A DNA stretch of 62,837 nt, taken from contig JAICXB010000021.1 of NCBI GenBank assembly GCA_025980765.1, positions 1 to 62,837 on the forward strand, given 5' to 3'. Position numbers and translations under genes: made by a program. A model generated the notes under the pieces. That model did no database searches. It was not told the DNA's origin and saw nothing but the letters and a program-made list of their open reading frames with translations. Positions 16,395-25,615 of the stretch are shown here, piece by piece (within the stretch, counting starts at the first letter, position 1; every line of letters starts with the position of its first letter). This DNA is from Terriglobales bacterium (GTDB lineage Bacteria > Acidobacteriota > Terriglobia > Terriglobales > Acidobacteriaceae).

Positions 16395-16693
16395 GCAAGG
16401 TCCGGCTCCAGAGTTGGGGAGTCCGTCACGAGTCATCTTACAAGCCCGGGTCACAGCAGCTTGGAGGCACAAAGACCAAATCGGGACTGGAAGCTCTTTT
16501 CCCGGGACGGTTGGGGCATCCGGGATTTTTTTCTCCACAATCTTTTCACCGAGTCGCGCGTTGTAAAAGATTTTGATTTGCCCATGAACACCGGAACTGC
16601 CGTCGAAGTGCCGAGAACAATCGTGGCTGGATCCTTCTCTTAACGTCCTGAAGCTGTTGATGGCAATCAAAACGAATTCGCAAATTCGTCCTC

Positions 16694-16722
16694 TTGACAC
16701 ATACTGTACTGAAGTATATTGT
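16694..16722 (+). promoter_or_regulatory. Probable sigma70 promoter of padR-ADOP pair
   Basis: TTGACA at 16694-16699 and TATTGT at 16717-16722 are spaced 17 bases (or TATATT at 16715-16720, spaced 15). The spacer holds an ATACT/AGTAT inverted repeat (16701-16717) that would suit an autoregulating PadR. Confidence 0.6.
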
Positions 16723-16744
16723 GCTGCCGTATATTGAGGAACCA

Positions 16745-17077
16745 ATGTTCAATCGCGAACTAAAAAAAGGCAGTGCGGAGATGCTTGTCCTCTCATTCCT
16801 GGAAGGGCGCCCTCGCCACGGGTATGAAATCGGAAAGCTGATTGAAGTGCAGTCGAAAAAGCGCATTCAGTTCCGCATTGCATCGCTCTATCCGATCCTT
16901 TGCCGGCTGGAACAGAAGGGGCTCATTTCAGGCCGGTGGGTGGAGAAACCGGGCGAGCGGCGCCGCAGATATTACCGCCTCACTAGCGAAGGCCGCCGAG
17001 TCCTCTCTCATCAGCGCAGCGCGTGGCAAGAATTTGTTGCAACCGTGAATCAACTGGTGGGTGCAAAACATGCCTGA
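16745..17077 (+). CDS. PadR family transcriptional regulator
   Basis: A 110-residue winged-helix regulator: FNRELKKGSAEMLVLSFLEG, RHGYEIGKLIE, YPILCRLEQKGLI, and the wing PGERRRRYYRLTSEGRRVL. The start ATG 16745 follows GAGGA by 5 bases; an upstream ATG would place codons inside the promoter. It overlaps the ADOP permease gene by 17 bases. In Acidobacteriota PadR genes often precede ADOP permeases, and PadR probably controls the pair. Confidence 0.9.
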   Translation: MFNRELKKGSAEMLVLSFLEGRPRHGYEIGKLIEVQSKKRIQFRIASLYPILCRLEQKGLISGRWVEKPGERRRRYYRLTSEGRRVLSHQRSAWQEFVATVNQLVGAKHA

Positions 17078-18875
17078 TTGGCTCAGATACGTAGAGCAAC
17101 ATCTGTCCCTGGGCGACTGCCCTGCCGAACGCAAAGCTGAAATTTTGGAAGAGCTCGCGGAGCAGTTGGAGGAGGCCTATCAGGACGCTCTTCGCCTGGG
17201 CATGAATGACGACGATGCCTGTTCTGCGGCCCAGCAGCACGTTTGCGACTGGGTCAAACTGGCCGATGATCTGCGGGACGCCGGCTTTCGGCGGCCCGAA
17301 ACTCGACTTCCGGAAGAACCGTCGCTTCCCAAATTGAGACAACCGGCGTTCTCGCTCGGAAGTCAGGGGCCGAATCGTCTACCGAAGACTGCTTTCATGG
17401 CGCTGGGCGCATCGCGCGGGAGACTCGTTCGCCAGCTTCTTACGGAAAGTCTTCTGCTCGGTTGTGTCGGCGGAGCGTTGGCGTTGGCAGTTGGATGGGC
17501 GGCAGTCCGAGCCATTCTCTCGGCGCGCCCTCCATCCTTGATGAATTTCGGCGATGTTCACCTCGATCTGCGTGTGTTCGCGTTTACCTTCTCAGTGGCC
17601 ATTTTCACCAGCGCGCTTTTCGGACTGGCGCCCGCAATCTCAGTGCGCCGACTGGACCTGACTCGCGGCCTCAAAGAAGCGTGCCGCCCGGCAGGTTGGC
17701 TCAGGCACCACTGGACCAGCTTCCTGGTGTCTGGGGAGGTGGCCCTCGCATTTGCGCTGCTGTTGGGAACCGGGCTCCTGATGCGGACGTTCCTGAATAT
17801 TCTCCATGCCGATCCGGGTTTCCGCGCGGAGGATGTCTCCACGTTCCGCATCTCCGCCCCTAATTTCGAAACCTTGGAGCAGTTGCAGAAAAACCTTGCT
17901 GCGCTTCCTGGAGTTCAGTCGGTCTCCGCCATTTCTCACCTGCCGCTCGACGATACCGGCAACTGGTATGACTACTACTGGAAAGAAGGTGCGCCCGCCG
18001 AGCAGCAGAACACCGTGATGGCCGATCATCGCTCGATTCTGCCGGGTTACTTCAAGACGATTCGCGCGACTCTTCTTGAAGGGCGCGATTTTACGGAATC
18101 CGACGATGCGCGGCATCAGCACGTTGTGGTAGTGGATGACGTTCTGGCCAAAGAACTCTGGCCAGATGGCAGCGCCATCGGCAGCAAGTTGAATATCTCC
18201 GACTCGCCGGCAGGACCATACCAGTTCCAGCGCGATTGGGCGGTGGTTATTGGCGTCGTGCGCCACGTTCAGGCCCACTCTCTCACCGCCATTGTCCGCC
18301 CGCAGATTTATGTTCCCTACCAAATTGCGCCGCGACCATCGATGTCGATCGTGATTCGTACCGCAGGTGGCGTGCCTGAACTTGCCGCCACCGCAAAAAA
18401 ACAGGTCGCGCTGGTGAACAAGGATATCGCTGTAACCCACATGGAGCCGTTGTCCGCAGTCGTGGTGCGGGCGCAGGCCGAGAGCCGCTTCGCTTCATTA
18501 CTGGCGACGCTGCTTTCCGCAATCGCCCTGTTGCTCGCTTGTGTGGGCATCTATGGAGTGCTGGCGTATTCCGTGGCGCAACGCACCAGTGAAATCGGCG
18601 TGCGCATGGCCATTGGCGCCGGTCGGCTGGAAGTAATGAAGATGGTGCTCGCCGACGGCTTCATACCGGTTCTGGCAGGACTGGCCGCTGGATTCTCGCT
18701 GTCACTAATTGTGACGCACCTGCTCACTCGACTGCTGTTCGGAGTGCAGCCCGGTGATCCCGCAAATTACGCGCTCATCCTGTTCATCTTGCTTGTGGTG
18801 AGTGCTCTGGCAGCTCTTCTGCCTGCACGTCGAGCCATGAAAGTCGATCCTCTAACCGCGCTTAGGTGCGAATAA
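17061..18875 (+). CDS. ADOP-type FtsX/MacB permease, internally truncated
   Basis: A 604-residue protein; intact Acidobacterial duplicated orphan permeases have about 800-900. The N-terminal permease-prefix region is present (residues 1-90), but after QGPNRLPKTAF the sequence jumps to MALGASRGRLVRQLLTESLL, the middle of the first FtsX repeat. The first transmembrane helix and the first periplasmic MacB-like domain appear to be missing. The second repeat is complete (helix FLVSGEVALAFALLLGTGLL, periplasmic domain, then GVLAYSVAQRTSEIGVRMAI and the last helices). The deletion is in frame. A role in envelope transport or stress with an unknown ATPase is typical; whether this version works is unclear. 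Confidence 0.8.
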   Translation: MQNMPDWLRYVEQHLSLGDCPAERKAEILEELAEQLEEAYQDALRLGMNDDDACSAAQQHVCDWVKLADDLRDAGFRRPETRLPEEPSLPKLRQPAFSLGSQGPNRLPKTAFMALGASRGRLVRQLLTESLLLGCVGGALALAVGWAAVRAILSARPPSLMNFGDVHLDLRVFAFTFSVAIFTSALFGLAPAISVRRLDLTRGLKEACRPAGWLRHHWTSFLVSGEVALAFALLLGTGLLMRTFLNILHADPGFRAEDVSTFRISAPNFETLEQLQKNLAALPGVQSVSAISHLPLDDTGNWYDYYWKEGAPAEQQNTVMADHRSILPGYFKTIRATLLEGRDFTESDDARHQHVVVVDDVLAKELWPDGSAIGSKLNISDSPAGPYQFQRDWAVVIGVVRHVQAHSLTAIVRPQIYVPYQIAPRPSMSIVIRTAGGVPELAATAKKQVALVNKDIAVTHMEPLSAVVVRAQAESRFASLLATLLSAIALLLACVGIYGVLAYSVAQRTSEIGVRMAIGAGRLEVMKMVLADGFIPVLAGLAAGFSLSLIVTHLLTRLLFGVQPGDPANYALILFILLVVSALAALLPARRAMKVDPLTALRCE

Positions 18876-18889
18876 TTCCGAGGCCTGAG

Positions 18890-20095
18890 ATGAGCACAAC
18901 AGCTTATGCTTCGCCGAGCACGCGCATAGATCGCCCGGCGCAGACGCGGGTCGCGTCCGTTGACCTGGTCCGCGGCGCAGTCATGGTCCTGATGGCCATC
19001 GATCATGTGCGCGTTTTTTCGGGTGTGCCTGCCGGTGGGCCGTCCCCCGGTGTCTTCTTTACCCGCTGGATCACGCATTTCTGCGCGCCTGCCTTCATTT
19101 TTCTGGCGGGTACGAGCGCGTTCTTTTATGCGCGCAGACACGATGGCCTCCCGCGATTTCTGCTCACTCGCGGGATCTGGCTCATCGTCCTCGAACTCAC
19201 GGTTCTTCGTCTGGCATGGACCTTCAATTTGGATTTTCGTCACTACGAGATGGCCGGGGTCCTCTGGGTGATCGGCATCTGCATGGTCCTGATGGCATTG
19301 GCAGTCAAGCTACCGCTGAGGGCTCTGGCCATTTTGGGAATGATAGTGATCGTAGGGCACAACCTCACCGACCCGGATTTGCAGGCCGTGGTCGAGCATC
19401 TGAACGAGCACGCGGCTGCGGGATTCTGGAAGATTTTGTACGTCGGCTTCTACGCTGGACCGGTGCACATCGGCAGTCTGAATTTCGTCGTGCTCTATTC
19501 CATCATTCCCTGGATCGGCGTAATGGCCGTGGGCTACGCTTTCGGAAGAGTGCTGACCTTCGAAGCATCACGCCGCCGAAGAATCTGTTTCACCATTGGC
19601 TTTTCCGCCATTGCTCTCTTCCTGGTGCTACGCGGATTCAATCTTTATGGCGATCCCTTTCACTGGCACAGTGGCTCACGCATGCCCGCGCTGCTGGCAT
19701 TTCTGAACACCACAAAATATCCAGCATCGCTCTGCTTTCTGCTGATGACGTTAGGCCCTGTCATCGCAATCATGCCCCTGCTTGAATCCGCATCGAGCCA
19801 TATAGCGGGCTTCATCAGCATCTACGGGCGAGTACCGTTCTTCTATTATGTGCTCCACATTCCGCTAGTCCACGCTCTGGCCGTAGTGGTCTCGAAGCTG
19901 CGCCTCGGATATGTGAATCCCTGGCTCTTTACCAACCACCCCATGGGAAATCCGCGACCTCCAGCCGGATACAACTGGAATCTCTGGCAGTTGTATCTGG
20001 TTTGGGCCATCGCTATCGTCATCCTCTATTTCCCATGCCGATGGTTCGCCTCACTCAAATCCAGGCGAAAAGACTGGTGGCTAAGGTACCTTTAG
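18890..20095 (+). CDS. DUF1624/HGSNAT-like membrane acyltransferase
   Basis: About 401 residues with some ten membrane helices. The N-terminal motif VASVDLVRGAVMVLMAIDHV and the THFCAPAFIFLAGTSAFFYA stretch fit the DUF1624 / heparan-alpha-glucosaminide N-acetyltransferase-like family, which moves acetyl groups across a membrane. No local substrate gene is seen. ATG 18890 follows a GAGG at 18881; a GTG at 18866 that overlaps the permease stop would also be in frame, so coupling to the ADOP gene is possible. Confidence 0.8.
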   Translation: MSTTAYASPSTRIDRPAQTRVASVDLVRGAVMVLMAIDHVRVFSGVPAGGPSPGVFFTRWITHFCAPAFIFLAGTSAFFYARRHDGLPRFLLTRGIWLIVLELTVLRLAWTFNLDFRHYEMAGVLWVIGICMVLMALAVKLPLRALAILGMIVIVGHNLTDPDLQAVVEHLNEHAAAGFWKILYVGFYAGPVHIGSLNFVVLYSIIPWIGVMAVGYAFGRVLTFEASRRRRICFTIGFSAIALFLVLRGFNLYGDPFHWHSGSRMPALLAFLNTTKYPASLCFLLMTLGPVIAIMPLLESASSHIAGFISIYGRVPFFYYVLHIPLVHALAVVVSKLRLGYVNPWLFTNHPMGNPRPPAGYNWNLWQLYLVWAIAIVILYFPCRWFASLKSRRKDWWLRYL

Positions 20096-20361
20096 CAGAA
20101 CCACCTGCCGTTGCGGGTGGCAGCTCTTGTTTTCCATCTGCGATAGCACTGGCGCCCTTAGGTTTTCGCAAAAAGATCCGCATAAGAAACTCATCCGGCT
20201 TCCATCTTTAAACCCCATGTGCCAGCTAAATCTAGCAGCTAATAGCCAGCAACCTTCAGAGCTACTGATTGCATCTAACTAAGTTTCTGGGCAAAAGCCG
20301 CGAGTTGGAACTGGCGCGAGTCCCTCTATAGACTGTTGAGGTTTGAACCCGCGATTGCTGC
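20096..20361. other. Spacer upstream of hydrogenase small subunit
   Basis: No gene seen. It contains an ACCACCTGCCGTTGCGGGTGGC hairpin (20100-20121) just after the membrane-protein stop, which may end transcription, and a CTAGCAGCTAATAGCCAGC word (20233-20252). The promoter for the hydrogenase-kinase pair should lie in 20255-20355, but I see no convincing -35/-10 pair. Confidence 0.4.
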
Positions 20362-21432
20362 ATGGTGTCGAATTTCGCCAAGCCGGCTGCAAACCCCGAT
20401 CACATCACCATTCTTTGGATTACCGCCGGGCTCGGTTGCGATGGCGACACCATCTCCTTCAGCGCTGCGACGCAGCCCAGCATGGAAGAGCTGGTGCTAG
20501 GCGCGATTCCCGGCATTCCGAAAATCAAATTCATCAACCCTGTTTTCGCCTTCGAAGTAGGCGATGAATACATGCGCGCGTTCCATCTAGCCGCCGACGG
20601 AGCGCTGGGGCCCTTTATTCTGGTTTTCGAAGGTTCCGTGCCAAATGAACACAACAAGCTCGAGGGATGTTGGGCAGGGCTTGGCTACGATCACAATACC
20701 GGCCAGCCGATTGCCACGTGCGATTGGATCGACCGCCTGGCGCCAAGAGCCTGGGCAGTAGTCGCGACTGGCACCTGTGCCGCTTACGGCGGCATTCATG
20801 CTATGGAGGGCAATCCCACCGGCTGCATGGGATTGCCCGATTATCTCGGACCCAAATGGAAATCGAGCGCCGGCATTCCTATTGTCTGCGTGCCCGGATG
20901 TCCGGTTCAGCCCGACAACATGTCGCAAACCTTGCTGTACCTGCTGCAAATGGCGGCGGGGCACGCCCCCATGATTCCGCTGGACGAATGTTTGCGGCCA
21001 ACCTGGCTCTTCAGTTCCACCGTGCATGAAGGGTGCGACCGCGGAGGCTATTACGAGGAAGCACAGTTCGCCCAGGAGTATGGGTCGCAGCAGTGCATCG
21101 TGAAACTCGGATGTTGGGGACCGGTGGTGCAATGCAACGTGGGCAAGCGCGGATGGCTTTCGGGCATCGGCGGCTGTCCCAATGTGGGAGGCATCTGCAT
21201 CGGCTGCACCATGCCCGGTTTTCCTGAAAAATTTATGCCATTCATGAATCAGCCCCCGGGTTCATTGCTGTCCTCACATGCCATTTCAACCTATGGGAAA
21301 ATGATTCGTGCTCTGCGCGCCTTTACTCAGGCTTCGATGAACAAGGTCCCAAGCTGGCGCAGGCGGACGAAACCGCCGAAAACCCAGTCTGCTCCAGCGG
21401 ACACAGCGCCAATCTCTCCTACGGAGCTATGA
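20362..21432 (+). CDS. hhyS: [NiFe]-hydrogenase small subunit, group 1h-like
   Basis: A 356-residue Fe-S electron-transfer subunit closely resembling the small subunit of group 1h (high-affinity, Actinobacteria-type) hydrogenases. It has no Tat signal, as in that group. Proximal cluster ligands: Cys26, Asp29 (C-D-G-D, the 3Cys-1Asp pattern), Cys139, Cys180. Distal and medial ligands: His222, Cys225, Cys245, Cys251, Cys258, Cys279 and Cys282. HAMEGNPTGCMG and GCPNVGGICIGC are intact, so it is not decayed. The catalytic large subunit, usually directly downstream, is absent: the next gene is a PAS histidine kinase starting 1 base after the stop. No maturation genes are in the window. It may partner a large subunit elsewhere or act in H2/redox sensing. 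Confidence 0.9.
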   Translation: MVSNFAKPAANPDHITILWITAGLGCDGDTISFSAATQPSMEELVLGAIPGIPKIKFINPVFAFEVGDEYMRAFHLAADGALGPFILVFEGSVPNEHNKLEGCWAGLGYDHNTGQPIATCDWIDRLAPRAWAVVATGTCAAYGGIHAMEGNPTGCMGLPDYLGPKWKSSAGIPIVCVPGCPVQPDNMSQTLLYLLQMAAGHAPMIPLDECLRPTWLFSSTVHEGCDRGGYYEEAQFAQEYGSQQCIVKLGCWGPVVQCNVGKRGWLSGIGGCPNVGGICIGCTMPGFPEKFMPFMNQPPGSLLSSHAISTYGKMIRALRAFTQASMNKVPSWRRRTKPPKTQSAPADTAPISPTEL

Positions 21433-21433
21433 C

Positions 21434-23191
21434 GTGAGCGATCTCCGGCAGTCCCATATTGATACTGCAGAGACCGAACCCAAAAGTGACCTGTTTCAGG
21501 ACCTCCTGGCCCCGGGAAGCCCGATGGGCGAGCTCGCGGCGGCGTTCCTTGCGAATTTGACGTTGGCGCGCAAGTCGGAAACTTCTTCCTCCGCGTCGGC
21601 AGCACCGAGCGCGCTCAGCCAAGGTTCGGAACCATCGCTGGAGGACCGATACCGAGTTCTCGTCGAACAAATTCCCGCCGTGGTCTTCATGGCATATCTG
21701 GACGGCGGAATGGGAGAGGCGTATGTGAGCCCGCACATTGAGCGCACCCTCGGGTTCACCCAGGAAGAGTGGCTTGATGACCCGGTTCGCTGGTACCAGC
21801 AGATTCATCCCGACGACCGCGCCCGCTGGAGCCTTGAGGCCGCCGAAACTTTTACCACCGGCAGGGCGTTGAAATCCGTGTACCGCGTCCTGGCCGCCGA
21901 TGGCCACGTGGTTTGGTTTCACTGTGAAGCCGCACTGGTCCGCCGCCGCGATGGCGAGCCGTGGTTCATTCACGGAGTCGGCTTCGACATCACCGACCTC
22001 AAAGAAACGGAGTTGGCGCTTCAGCGAGAGACTGCCGAGCGCGAGCGGTTACAGAGGTTGGAACTAGAGCGCCACATCGCCAAAGCGGAACAAATTGAAT
22101 CGAGGCTGGCGGCGATCGTCCAATCGTCGGAAGATGCAATCATCGGAAAAACTTTGGACGGCACAATCACCAGTTGGAACGCAGCCGCGACTCGCTTGTA
22201 CGGATACGAAGCCGAGGAGATAGTGGGCAAGTCGGTCCGCATACTGATGCCTCCGGAGCTGCACGACGAGGAAACGCAGACGCTGCAAATCATCGCCTCA
22301 GGACAGAGGATCGCCCACCAGGAAGCTCAGCACATTCGGAGGAATGGCGAACGCTTTCATGTAGCCCGCACCATATCGCCCATCAAGAATGCTGCCGGCC
22401 AGGTGATGGGCGTTTCCACCATCGCCCGCGATATCACGCAGGCCAAGCAGCTCGAAGAGAAATTACGAACCACGGAGAAGCTGGCCGCCACCGGGCGGCT
22501 TGCGGCCACTATTGCCCATGAGATTAACAACCCGCTCGAAGCCATTACCAACCTGCTGTACCTGGCACAAACAGATCCCAGCAGCAGCCCGAAGTTGCGC
22601 GAATATCTGAAGATAGCGGAGGAAGAATTGGATCGGGTGGCGCAGATGGCAAAGCAGACGCTGGGTTTCTATCGCGACAGCACTTTGCCCACCAACTTCG
22701 ACGCAGCTATTACCATTCGCGATGTGCTGGCAATCTACGCGCGCCGGGCGGCAAGCTGGAAGATCATCATCGAAACCGATCTGGATGAGGGATGCCAGGC
22801 ATTCGGTTTCGCCGGCGAGTTTCGTCAGGTGATATCGAACCTGATCGCCAACGCACTCGATGCTATGTCTGGAAGCGGCGGCCGGCTGCTGATTCGTGCG
22901 CGGAAATCCCGCGAGTTGAAAGACGGCGCGGAAAGCCTCCGCATCAGCATTGCCGATACCGGAACCGGTATTCCCGTGGAACAGCAAGGGAAAGTATTCG
23001 ACGCCTTTTTCACGACCAAGCCCCATTTCGGAACTGGCCTGGGGCTGTGGCTGTCGCGGGGCATTCTGGAAAAGCACGGCGGCTCGATTCGCATTCGCAG
23101 CAGCGTGGCTGCCGGACACAGCTGCACCGTAGTCTCTTTATTCTGGCCGCTGAGACCTGCTGTCTCCGCCAACATTGAAAGCGCGGCATAG
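21434..23191 (+). CDS. Cytosolic PAS-PAS sensor histidine kinase
   Basis: 585 residues, no membrane segment. PAS 1 is at about 75-190 (VEQIPAVVFMAYLDGGMGEA, HPDDRARW), PAS 2 at about 222-335 (IVQSSEDAIIGKTLDGTITS). A HisKA domain follows with phosphoacceptor His362 in ATIAHEINNPLEAITN. The HATPase domain has the N box NLIANALDA (about 469-477), G1 IADTGTGIP (506-514) and G2 GTGLGLWLS (533-541). The start is GTG 21434, with GGAG at 21424-21427 inside the hydrogenase gene and a 1-base gap, so the two are co-translated. No response regulator is adjacent. The context suggests it reads the redox state of the small subunit, as HoxJ does with the regulatory hydrogenase; this is inference. Confidence 0.9.
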   Translation: MSDLRQSHIDTAETEPKSDLFQDLLAPGSPMGELAAAFLANLTLARKSETSSSASAAPSALSQGSEPSLEDRYRVLVEQIPAVVFMAYLDGGMGEAYVSPHIERTLGFTQEEWLDDPVRWYQQIHPDDRARWSLEAAETFTTGRALKSVYRVLAADGHVVWFHCEAALVRRRDGEPWFIHGVGFDITDLKETELALQRETAERERLQRLELERHIAKAEQIESRLAAIVQSSEDAIIGKTLDGTITSWNAAATRLYGYEAEEIVGKSVRILMPPELHDEETQTLQIIASGQRIAHQEAQHIRRNGERFHVARTISPIKNAAGQVMGVSTIARDITQAKQLEEKLRTTEKLAATGRLAATIAHEINNPLEAITNLLYLAQTDPSSSPKLREYLKIAEEELDRVAQMAKQTLGFYRDSTLPTNFDAAITIRDVLAIYARRAASWKIIIETDLDEGCQAFGFAGEFRQVISNLIANALDAMSGSGGRLLIRARKSRELKDGAESLRISIADTGTGIPVEQQGKVFDAFFTTKPHFGTGLGLWLSRGILEKHGGSIRIRSSVAAGHSCTVVSLFWPLRPAVSANIESAA

Positions 23192-23425
23192 GCCATGCTT
23201 CGGAGTGTTGAGCTGCGTGCTGCACCTCTCGGTATCCTGGGTTTGGAGCTCGGCACGCGGTGCTGTGGCCAAACCCAACAGTGCCGCCATTTTCCCATGT
23301 GCGTTTTGCTTAGGAGCCAGCAACTAGCAGCCAGAAGCTAGAAAGCTCCTGTTCGTCCCTGTTCACAAATGACCGATATGGGCTGCCGGGTGTACTCTTT
23401 CGTGGCCGCCACTTCAGCCGTTGTT
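23192..23425. other. Spacer between kinase and GH13 gene
   Basis: No gene seen. It holds a CAACTAGCAGCCAGAAGCTAG word (23320-23340) of a dispersed family. Nothing else stands out before the palindrome at 23426. Confidence 0.4.
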
Positions 23426-23437
23426 TTGTTGCAACAA
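23426..23437. promoter_or_regulatory. Palindrome upstream of GH13 gene
   Basis: TTGTTGCAACAA is a perfect 12-bp palindrome 23 bases before the start codon at 23461. Its form suits a LacI/GalR-type operator for a maltodextrin gene, but no such regulator lies next to it. Confidence 0.4.
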
Positions 23438-23460
23438 TCCAACGCTCTGGAGATTCCCCC

Positions 23461-25590
23461 ATGAAAACGATGCAGATGTGGTTTCGGCTCGCTGCTTGTG
23501 TTGTTCTGTTTGCCTCCACGTTGTACTCACAAGATTTCAAAAAACATGTGATCTATCAGGTGGTCACGGACCGCTTTTTCAACGGCGATACCACCAACGA
23601 TAATCCGCCGCAAAGTTCGGGCCTGTTTGACTCGACGAAAACTAACTGGCAGCTCTACTGGGGCGGCGATCTCGCCGGCTTGCAGCAAAAGATGAGCTAC
23701 CTCAAAGGCCTGGGCGTGACCGCAATCTGGATTTCGCCTGCCGTTGACAACATCAACCTCAATATTCCCGATGGCAATGGCAATGCTACGGCGCCGTATC
23801 ACGGCTACGCCGCACGCGACTTCAAGCGCATTGAAGAACATTTCGGCGACGTCAACAATACCTTTGCCGCGTTCGACAGCTTCACCTCTTCCGCCCACAG
23901 CAACGGCATCAAAGTGATTCTGGATTTCGCTCCCAACCACACCAACGATGCGACTGCGGGTGAGTTCGGTTCGTTGTATGACAATGGAACCTTTGTTGCT
24001 GCGTGCAACAACGACCCGAACGGCATTTTCCACCATAATCCCGATATTGGAGACTTTAACGACCGCTACCAGTTGCAGTACTACACTCTGGAAGGCTTGT
24101 GCGATCTGAATCAGGAGAACGCGACTACAGACGCGTATCTGAAGGCCGCGCTGAAACAACTACAGCAGCATGGAACAGATGCGTTCCGGATTGACGCCGT
24201 CAAGCATGTTACCTGGGGATGGGAGTACAGCATGGCGAACTCCATTTTCAACAATGCGGGCAGCTTCCTCTATGGCGAGTGGTTTCAAGGCGGCACCGGA
24301 GACGACTTGTACCACGACTCTTATAAGTTTGCGAATAAAAGCGGAATCGGGCTACTGGATTTTCCCCTGGAGGTCGCCATCCGTGACGTGTTTGCCAGCG
24401 GCAATGCGTTCTCTGAGATCGACAACGCGCTGGCGGCTGAGAACGCCAACTTCATCTGGCAAAATGATCTGGTTACATTTTTTGATAGCCATGATCTTCC
24501 CCGTCTGCTGAGCGTTAACAACAATACAAATCGATTGAACGAGGCGCTTGCATTTGTTCTCGCCTGCCGCGGTATTCCGGTCATCTACTATGGCGACGAA
24601 CAATACCTGCACAATGACACGAATGGCGGCGGAGATCCCTACAATCGCAACCAGATGACATCCTTCAGCACCACCACCACTGCCTACACACTGATTAATA
24701 AGCTGGCAACATTGCGCAGCGGCAGCAATGACGCGCTGGCCTATGGCAGCTCGCAGCAACGCTGGCTGAACAATGACGTCTATATATTCGAGCGGAAATT
24801 CTTTAATGATGTAGTACTTACTGCCATTAACAAAAGCGATACTACGGGATACACAATTAGCGGATTAAATACTGCACTGCCTGCCGGTACCTACTCCGAC
24901 TATCTTGCCGCGCTGCTGGGCGGTTCCAGCATTACGGTGAATAACGGTACCGGAGGCAATAATCCGGTCTCCACATTCACGCTTCCGGCGCACGCCGTTG
25001 CCGTATGGCAGTTCACCAGTACAGCATCTGCACCCGAAGTCGGATCAATCGGTCCGACCGTTGGCCAGCCAGGGATGACGGTTACCGTCGCTGGCAAGGG
25101 CTTTGGTTCGACTACCGGTTCGGTACTGGTGGGCGCCACCGCAGGTACAGTGAAGAGTTGGTCGGATAGCGCTATAACTTTTACCATCCCAAGCATCACG
25201 AACGCCGTTTATAACGTGACACTGAAGAACTCGGGCGGTACCGCTTCGAATACCATTCAACTCACGGTGCTCACGGCGAAGCTGATTCCCGTGACCTTCA
25301 CGGTAAATAACGCCACGCCAACCAGTCCGGGCGACTACATTTTTCTCACCGGCAATACAGTTGAGCTTGGGAACTGGGGAACAACATTTGATACTGCTGT
25401 TGGTCCGATGCTCGATCCAAATTATCCCAATTGGTTCTTAAATACATCTATGCCCGCTGGGACGGTGATCCAGTTTAAGTTCATAAAGATTGCAGCCAAC
25501 GGAGCCGTCACATGGGAAGGTGGAGTAAATCACCAGTACACGGTTCCTACAACCGGAACCGGGTTTGTCACCGTCAACTGGCAAAACTAG
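23461..25590 (+). CDS. CGTase-like GH13 amylase with CBM20
   Basis: A 709-residue secreted enzyme with the five-domain A/B-C-D-E layout of cyclodextrin glucanotransferases. Signal peptide 1-23; GH13 barrel about 25-420; C domain to about 515; IPT/TIG D domain about 522-603; starch-binding CBM20 about 608-709 (GDYIFLTGNTVELGNWG). Catalytic residues: nucleophile Asp245 (FRIDAVKH), acid/base Glu273 (YGEWF), transition-state Asp345 (FFDSHD). The central aromatic of CGTases (Tyr/Phe in LGGYTNDT) is replaced: FVAACNNDP gives Cys182. In this family that aromatic favours cyclisation, so this enzyme may mainly hydrolyse starch. It acts on extracellular alpha-glucan; the debranched oligomers could feed the GH13 on the opposite strand. 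Confidence 0.9.
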   Translation: MKTMQMWFRLAACVVLFASTLYSQDFKKHVIYQVVTDRFFNGDTTNDNPPQSSGLFDSTKTNWQLYWGGDLAGLQQKMSYLKGLGVTAIWISPAVDNINLNIPDGNGNATAPYHGYAARDFKRIEEHFGDVNNTFAAFDSFTSSAHSNGIKVILDFAPNHTNDATAGEFGSLYDNGTFVAACNNDPNGIFHHNPDIGDFNDRYQLQYYTLEGLCDLNQENATTDAYLKAALKQLQQHGTDAFRIDAVKHVTWGWEYSMANSIFNNAGSFLYGEWFQGGTGDDLYHDSYKFANKSGIGLLDFPLEVAIRDVFASGNAFSEIDNALAAENANFIWQNDLVTFFDSHDLPRLLSVNNNTNRLNEALAFVLACRGIPVIYYGDEQYLHNDTNGGGDPYNRNQMTSFSTTTTAYTLINKLATLRSGSNDALAYGSSQQRWLNNDVYIFERKFFNDVVLTAINKSDTTGYTISGLNTALPAGTYSDYLAALLGGSSITVNNGTGGNNPVSTFTLPAHAVAVWQFTSTASAPEVGSIGPTVGQPGMTVTVAGKGFGSTTGSVLVGATAGTVKSWSDSAITFTIPSITNAVYNVTLKNSGGTASNTIQLTVLTAKLIPVTFTVNNATPTSPGDYIFLTGNTVELGNWGTTFDTAVGPMLDPNYPNWFLNTSMPAGTVIQFKFIKIAANGAVTWEGGVNHQYTVPTTGTGFVTVNWQN

Positions 25591-25615
25591 CGCTGTACGG
25601 CTAAAGTGTGCGCGC

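Noticed and set aside
20587..21132. 181-residue minus-strand frame over the hydrogenase gene
   Set aside because: Shadow of a strongly conserved gene; no features of its own.
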